NCBI GenBank assembly: GCA_020284085.1
Contig: JACEVL010000153.1
Span: 1,211,637-1,275,636 of the forward strand
Direction of reading: 5' to 3'
DNA: 64,000 nt
DNA from: Aporrectodea caliginosa
Lineage: Eukaryota; Annelida; Clitellata; Crassiclitellata; Lumbricidae
Shown here one piece after another: positions 58,131 through 64,000 of the stretch. The position numbers were made by a program, and so were the translations under genes. The notes below the pieces were generated by a model. That model did no database searches and was not told the origin of the DNA. It saw nothing but the letters and a program-made list of their open reading frames with translations. Each line of letters starts with the position of its first letter. Within the stretch, counting starts at the first letter, position 1.

Positions 58131-58841
58131 CATCAAAAACGTACTGAGTTATGATACAACTCTCCTTTGGTTTTGATTAATTTGTTGAATAATTTATTTC
58201 ACTTAATAGTTTCTTCAATTATTTATTCGTTAGGATCATTTTCAAATTCACTTTACTGATTCGTTGCATATCTGCAATCTGTGTTAATGATTGGCAGGGC
58301 TTAAAGTGTGAATGGACGGTCATGGACGGCGTCCAGGCACTTATTTTCAAGGCTGGACGCCGTCCTGCCACTTATTAGGCCAGGACACCCTGGACGCCAT
58401 CTATGCAGAGTCCATGCAGCAGTGTAATTCCTTTACGTTATCATCAACAGCAGTTCATTTTTTAAGATTCCAATAAAATTTCATATTGTCATTTTGATTT
58501 CTTAATGTGTTCCACCGTGTGTAAGTGTAACTAGTTTCTCCACCTCATTCCTTACTTACTTAAGTATGGGTATAACGGATGTCTGTCATTCGTGTAATAG
58601 GCCTACATACTAGTTAACTTTTCATCAAATTGTACGTCACACGAGCTTCCGGTTTATCGTTTGATGTTCGTAGGCCCTAATTCTACATGACTGTATGACT
58701 CACATCCACTGCGAGTTTTGTCTTGACTGTTTCATAACGGAATCGACTTATCAAGTTAAATGACTTCAGTACAACGCATTCATAGGAGCATTCACTCTGG
58801 ATCACGTGACAATGTTTACGTAAGTCAAAACAAGTGTTAAA

Positions 58842-59000
58842 ATGCCGTCGACTTGTGTGAAAGGTTGTACGAACAGACATAGAAACGATGAAGAAATTAA
58901 ATTTTATCGGTTTCCTCTTGGACGAAAGCGAGAGGAGAAGCTGAGTAAATGGGTTGCAGCAGTAAATCGCAAGGAATGGCGACCGAATGAAGGCGCCATG
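58842..59000 (+). pseudogene. THAP domain, truncated
   Basis: Starting at ATG 58842, MPSTCVKGCTNRHRN, then IKFYRFPLGRKREEKLSKW and AAVNRKEWRPNE follow the THAP fold: C-x3-C, FxxFP, a KWxxAVxRxxWxP helix. The second metal pair (CxxHF), normally about 15-20 residues on, is absent because the frame runs into an inverted copy of its own sequence at 59003. THAP domains are zinc-dependent DNA-binding modules. This copy cannot fold fully, so it is a fragment of a transposase or THAP gene. Confidence 0.85.
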
Positions 59001-59067
59001 CAGGTCGCCATTCCTTGCGATTTACTGCTGTCAGCTTCTCCTCTCGTTTTCGTCCAAGAGGAAACCG
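58908..59067. repeat. Hairpin-forming inverted duplication in the THAP exon
   Basis: The left arm 58908-58984 begins CGGTTTCCTCTTGGACGAAA; the right arm 59003-59067 is its reverse complement ending GAGGAAACCG. The right arm lacks about 12 bp (the AAATGGGTTGCA segment). The loop is about 18 nt and contains GGCGCC. Confidence 0.92.
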
Positions 59068-59768
59068 ATCTGCAGAACGAGCATTTTCTAGGCTTCGTCT
59101 GACAAAAAGTCATCTGAGGACAACTATGTCTGCCAGACGATTGCAAAGCCTACTGAGAATATCTGCTAACAGATTATCAGCATTGGCTATAGGCCTACCA
59201 CTGGACAAAACACTTAGCCAATTTAAAAAAAATAGATTTTGACTGTAAAAATTAAACACTTAGACACTTCAGAACGAGCCGAAAGGTGAAAGCTAGACAA
59301 AACCTGTTTTTTAAAAAAACTTTGAATTTTTATGCTCTTAGTTCGAAGTCTTGGAAAACAATTTCTTATAGAAGTTTCATGTCTTTATCTTATCAGATCG
59401 AAAACAGGGGCCTAAAACGTGCTCCATTTGACATCAACAGCTACAAAATGCGTTGGCTTCTGGGGGCTCCGCCCCAGACCCCGGTGAGGAGCTTACGACG
59501 CTCCCAAACTCCTGCTCGTTATAAGCTTTAGCACTCGCGGCTTCGCGCCAAAGGCGCGAGCAACATGAGCATCCCAGCAACATTTTCTAGTTGCGCCTCT
59601 GATTAGATGGAGAGGGTTGGAGAGAGGGACTGGGGAAGAGGATGGGACTGAGGATGGAAAGAGAGGGTATGGGGAAAGGGATAGGTGGGAGAAGGGGTGG
59701 AAAGGTAAGGGGCGTCCAGGCGCTTCTTTTTTTACACTTTAAGCACTGATGATTGGCTACCTTTATAT

Positions 59769-60818
59769 AAGTGGTTCCCAAACTGTGGTCCGCGGGCCGA
59801 ATGTGGCCCGTCAAACCTTTTTCACTGCTGAAATAATTATGTCTCGCCATTTTGCGCAAGACTTCTCTATTGTCATGCCTGCTAGCTCTTGGCTAGCCTC
59901 GTATTTCAAAATTTTAATTCCCAGCCGAGTTTAAAACTTGATTTCAAACTGTCCTTACGGAAAAAATTTAATAAATTACTGTAGTAAGGGCACGATCACT
60001 CCTAGTATAATTTAAACATCCTGACGCAGACATTGTGTAAGATCTGAATCATTCTCGCGATTCTATCAATTTCACTCAAATATTATGATCGTAGGAACGA
60101 ATGAAGGAAAAAAGCGAAATCGTGAGAACAGTACTAATCGATAATTCAACTCAGAATGGAAAGAGAAATTTATGTCTGTATTTCGAGAGAGAATGGTAAA
60201 CCAGTTTGTTTATAGCGCGGCTTCTGTGGGTCAGTTGTGATAAAATACAATTTGGAACGACATTTCATGAGCACCCACTCAGACCTTGATGGGAAAACAT
60301 TCCAGATGTTTGGCACTGGTGGAAACATTTCTTTATTGACCTAAGTTAACACATCACTGGGTTCACCAGTAGGCACTATGTGGATAGACCTTAAATATGG
60401 AGCGTGTAATGATTGTAGTTGTGAGATGTTATTAGAATTCGAAGCAAGGTACTGAACAGACGGTAGCCCAGAGAGTTTGTTTAAGAGGTTCAGGAACTGT
60501 GAGGAACTATTTATTGATCCACTGTAAATTGAGATGGCTGTCCATAGCAAAAGTCGCGTTTCTGGACCTTAAGAAGTATTATCTTTCTGTTTTGTCAGAA
60601 ATAAATGAATTACCTGCAGGAGAGAAATGCCTCCTTACTCCTTAGTGATGACTGGCTCAATGGCCTTACATTTTTCGTTGATGTTACAGGTCATCCAAAC
60701 CAAGCTCTTTACAAATAATTATGTGTGTTGACGTTTCATCTTTTAAAATGAAACTGCAGTTATTTGTTGGACAGACGGGAATTGTTGGCGCTTTATGCAA
60801 AAGTTTTGGGAACCACTG
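59769..60818 (+). mobile_element. hAT (Charlie/ZBED-like) relic with BED-finger remnant
   Basis: The left end AAGTGGTTCCCAAACTGTGG and right end TTTTGGGAACCACTG are inverted repeats of the CAGTGGTTCCCAAAC type. Flanks CTTTATAT and ATTTACAT agree at six of eight positions. Near 60240, IKYNLERHFMSTHSDLDGKT matches the second half of BED/ZBED-type fingers (KxxNLxRHFxxxH). Stops are frequent and most of the transposase is lost. It ends about 210 bp before the TRP-helix exon. Confidence 0.83.
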
Positions 60819-61029
60819 ATTTACATTCTATACACGCTGATTCTCTGTCAAGTCTCACATCAATTAGGGGCTGCTGTTCTTTAACCTTCCTAATTACGAA
60901 CCCATACAGCACATTATTTTGAAAGTTAGAAACAAATTTATTTTCCGTTTTAGTGACCAAGAAATAGTGTCAAGCTTTGTAGTTTTTGGTATGTGATAAG
61001 CTAAGTAAAACAAAATATCTGTATTTCAG

Positions 61030-61331
61030 CGCCACATTTACGAGCGTAAACGAGAAACAGAAAGAAGTCTCAAAGATGGAGAGATATCGACTCATCCGCG
61101 AATACAGTTCTCGCTCGATGATTCCTCCTCCCTTGATTGTGATTACTTATCCGTATCGCATTATAAAGTATTTATATAAGCTATGCAAATACTTGCTTAA
61201 AGATGAAGAGGATACACAAGCATACAACGAAACCAGAGAATCCCCGATATACGACCAGGATAACAGGGATGTCGAAAGGAGACAAAACGACAGAAAACCA
61301 AGGCTGTCCAAAAGTCCGCCTAAAGCTTTTG
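61030..61331 (+). CDS. TRPM exon: end of S6, TRP helix and coiled linker
   Basis: Acceptor CTGTATTTCAG and donor GTAAGA. The first base C joins the AA of exon 51653-51851 to give Asn, so the product reads IAMFN then ATFTSVNEKQKEVSKMERYR, the TRPM xAMFNxTFxxVxxxxxxxWKFQRY pattern (W to S, F to M). LIREYSSRSMIPPPLIVITY matches LIxEYxxRPxLPPPLIxxxx. The tail is charged (DNRDVERRQNDRK). It ends in phase 1, so at least one more exon follows beyond recognition here. No Nudix or kinase domain is seen. Confidence 0.95.
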
Positions 61332-61645
61332 GTAAGAAACATAAAATGATTTGATTTATGGTACTTTAAATAGAACGTAACGCAGTGACTTTTGGACCGA
61401 GATTTTTGTATTCCGAGCACAAGACAAAGATTATTGAATCGAATTTATACGGATCTGAAGGCCGATTGTTTCACTGCCAGCATTACCATGGGCATCAGAA
61501 GGCATCCATAGGGGCTAGATGCTGGTCTCATGTGAGAATATTGGTCCTATAATTATGGGTTCCATTTGCGCACTTTTGTAACTACATCAAATAATAACAT
61601 ACACTAAATGTACGTATTCTGTGATAAAAAGTTGTGTAAATTGGG

Positions 61646-62304
61646 GAGGGATCGCTCTCATTTTCCGTGCCAGAACTTCTCAAAGTCCTACACACCGGCA
61701 ATCGATCTCCACGTGGACGCTAATTCTTCATGGAACGGGTTGACTCCACTCCAACTCTTCGTCTGGAGCCACCAAAGTGACGGCCTAGTCTGTTTTCAAC
61801 GTAAAAATGGCTGTTCTCAATTATCTCTGTCCATATATATAATGACCATTCATTTCTTGGAAGACTTAGGGTTGGCTGCTTCCTTAAGAAAGGCACCACT
61901 ATAAAGTTCTCTCTCTGGTCGGACTCTGCCTCTTCCGTGGTCTCCAGGTGGGCAACGTCCTTAGGATGGCCTGTCCTCAGAACAGGGTTCACTTCTTTAC
62001 CGGCACAGCAGCCCATTCTTTAACAGCCGCTCCTTTCTTGTACGCCTTTTTTTTTAGCTCAGGGCTTTCCTTCACTACTGCTCGACATCTCGTGATTCTC
62101 AACCTATCTTCTTTATTCTGAGACACCATACATTCTCTTAAATCCCTGGACAAGGGATACCTACAACAAGTCCTATCGTCTTTCTGCCCTAAACACCCGT
62201 ATGTTAGGCAACGTGTCTTTCCACCATCACAAATCTCTCGTTCCCTTGCCGGTGTGTAGGACTTCTTGAAGTTCTGGCAAGGAAACATGCGGGCGATCCC
62301 TCTC
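61646..62304. mobile_element. TIR element with 65-bp imperfect inverted ends
   Basis: GAGGGATCGC, then TGCCAGAACTTC, CAAAGTCCTACACACCGGCA at 61646-61715, is mirrored at 62240-62304 (TGCCGGTGTGTAGGACTTC, GAAGTTCTGGCAAGG, GCGATCCCTCTCC). Between them on the minus strand are two overlapping frames, one cysteine-rich (RCLTYGCLGQKDDRTCCRYP) and one starting MGCCAGKEVNP. No transposase was recognised. It lies about 315 bp past the last TRPM exon seen. Confidence 0.75.
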
Positions 62305-62599
62305 CGGATTACACCGCTTTTTTTATCTGAAATTAATTAATCTGACTCGCGAACTGGCAGCAGGATGGGCCTGTACCTTGTATTCAATATTCCACGAACC
62401 AATCTCTGAATCGGATATCGAACGTTACAGTTGTCTTTTTCCGGGAGCGTATAGACTCGTAGACTTCGATTCCGTTAGGGCGCCAGTGGGGTAAATCTCA
62501 ATAACGTTTTCCCTCTGTTTCAAACAAACTTGTGTATTCACTTTCCTCTGCGGGAATTTTCCTGTTTTCCACACACCGGTGCAGGCAAGCTGTTGGATT

Positions 62600-62920
62600 T
62601 TTTGAGTATTTACCTGAACTGAGATTTTACCGGGTGGTTCTTCAGACTGAGAATTGCAGATAGTGTCCCGAACTGAGATTTGCGGGTATTCCCTCGAACT
62701 GAGATTTGCTAGTTTTCTCCGAGTTGAGATTACGCGGGTAGTTCCTTTAACTGAAATTTGTGGGTAGTTTCCCTGTTCTCAAAATTATATGCGGATCGTT
62801 TCCTCGAAATGAGATTTCAAGGCTATAGTTCCCCGAATTTAGATTTGCCGGTGGTTCCTAGAGTTGAGATTTGCGGGGTTACTCCAAGTTGAGATTTTTC
62901 GGACGGCACCGGCGGGGAAA
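62600..62920. repeat. ~30-35-bp tandem repeat (GAACTGAGATTTGCGGGT)
   Basis: About ten diverged units on the pattern CGAACTGAGATTTGCGGGT-TAGTTCCC, with variants such as GAGTTGAGATTACGCGGGTA. Non-coding. Confidence 0.9.
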
Positions 62921-64000
62921 GTTTTTCTTGTTTATCGAATAGTACCAGTGGGGGAACTTAAACTTTCCCCGTATTTTTCTGAAGTCTGTGTTTTTTTATT
63001 TCTCCGATCGAGTCTACCTCCGAATGTCGCTCAGTATTTTAAACTTCCATAATTGGGAATTAAACCGTTTCCTTTATACAGCCCTGTCGAACCTGCGGAG
63101 GTAGCCCATCATCTAAGGGTGATTGTTTTGGCTGTGAGTCAGGATCGCACTGATTAGTCTTTTCTACACGTCTCGTCCGTAAACAAATTGTAGCGATATC
63201 AGGGTTAGATTAGCTTCACAGGACGGCCAAATCCGATATCCGAGTTCAAATCCTCCTCGCGTGAGCAAGGTTACCCTAATCCCTAAACCTAGCAGAAGAC
63301 TTGAAGAACTGAAATCAATTGATTCCTTATTTTTTTTAAACTGAACAAATCGACGGTCCGTCGATTAAATTAATGAATATGTAAATCCATGAGCAATTGA
63401 GCATAGATCCGTAAATTATCCTTGCCGTAGGCAATAGCTCCAGATCGCATCAACTCAGACGTCCCTTGGATGGCGAAACGCAGAATTTGCAGAAACGCTA
63501 CAGCGATGATCTAAAAGATTAACTTACTTGCCAACGCAACCGTAAATATCCAAGTAATAAAATACAGCCCGTAAAAACAAAGTTTTTTACTATATCCATC
63601 TAGTATCCTATAATGCGTCTTACGAAGCAGTTACCTCTACAAATATATAGTCCGCGTTCATTTTACGACATAGCGTGCGTTTAATCATGCAGCGCGCCAG
63701 TTTTTCTAGCGGCCAATGACAACGCTGGCCAATGACAACGCTGCGTATCGGAAAAGGGGATTCCCCGATTCGAAAAGTTGAGTCCCCGATTCTATAAGCT
63801 AGCCTTTTTGGGGGGAGCTGAAATTTTAATAGAATGAAGTGTTTGCGAGGTCAAGTCTATCTGCCAAGTTTCACGACGATTGAATGATTGTAAGTGATCG
63901 AATTAGTCGTCGCAAGATTTGACATTTTAGCCTGTGGCTCAAACATAGAAACATTCAAGATTTCCGCAAGTTAAACTAGATGGATAAATAAAATACAGCC
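62921..64000. other. No recognisable gene
   Basis: A possible B-box (GAGTTCAAATCCTC near 63240) lacks a tRNA fold. GGCCAATGACAACGCTG is duplicated in tandem near 63710. No exon continuing the TRPM gene was found. Confidence 0.4.

Larger units (their letters stand above)
58295..59748 (+). mobile_element. THAP-containing DNA transposon, perfect 8-bp TSD
   Basis: The left end CAGGGCTTAAAGTGTGAA and right end ACACTTTAAGCACTG are inverted repeats, with GTCCAGGC motifs subterminal on both sides. ATGATTGG flanks both ends exactly (58287-58294 and 59749-59756). Inside is the 5' part of a THAP-domain gene. P-superfamily transposases begin with a THAP domain and make 8-bp TSDs; hAT elements also make 8-bp TSDs and begin CAG. 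P-type is favoured by the THAP domain. At 1454 bp with no transposase core, it is a non-autonomous derivative. Confidence 0.85.

Overview
This window is animal nuclear DNA, most likely from a marine invertebrate. Evidence for that: spliced coding segments with GT-AG borders, long AAT, TTC, TA and TATG microsatellites, many decayed non-LTR retrotransposons, hAT-like DNA transposons with 8-bp target duplications, tRNA-derived SINEs, and frequent AGGCCTA words. The species cannot be named from the sequence. There is no operon, CRISPR array or compact gene layout. The only convincing host gene is a TRPM-family (melastatin-type transient receptor potential) cation channel on the + strand. Nine exons are well supported: 27508-27581, 33580-33680, 34622-34853, 43400-43472, 45122-45250, 47450-47698, 48055-48229, 51653-51851 and 61030-61331. 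Two more are tentative (25192-25320 and about 27136-27297). Splice phases agree at every junction that can be tested, and the translation runs through the pre-S1 helices, S1-S6, the pore loop and the TRP helix in the family order. At least one linker exon (between 34853 and 43400), the N-terminal SLOG exons and the C-terminal end are missing or unrecognised. Everything else is repeat. Region 1-25 kb (upstream or 5' intronic) holds LINE scraps, a roughly 220-bp tandem repeat, a 2.6-kb transposon with long inverted ends and a decayed gene (9301-11896), a hAT-like element (12401-13656), an inverted CGGGTA array element (14773-16044), a hAT relic inserted in a TATG microsatellite (17273-18988) and two SINEs. 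Region 25-35 kb holds the early TRPM exons and a 6-kb intron with several LINE pieces, including one whose C-terminus suggests a restriction-like endonuclease. Region 35-45 kb holds a roughly 950-bp TTC array, a hAT MITE with a perfect TSD (41024-41244) and two copies of an unusual foldback family. Region 45-62 kb holds the transmembrane exons separated by LINEs, a 1-kb minisatellite, a fairly young LINE (55340-57085), another foldback element, a THAP-containing transposon with a perfect 8-bp TSD (58295-59748) and a BED-finger hAT relic (59769-60818). The most unusual structural theme is a set of elements whose two ends are short tandem arrays in opposite orientation (34025-34495, 39055-39910, 44450-44965, 57398-58130 and arguably 14773-16044). 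Three of them share a roughly 30-36-bp core repeat with a fourth, differently bounded element at 21073-21553.
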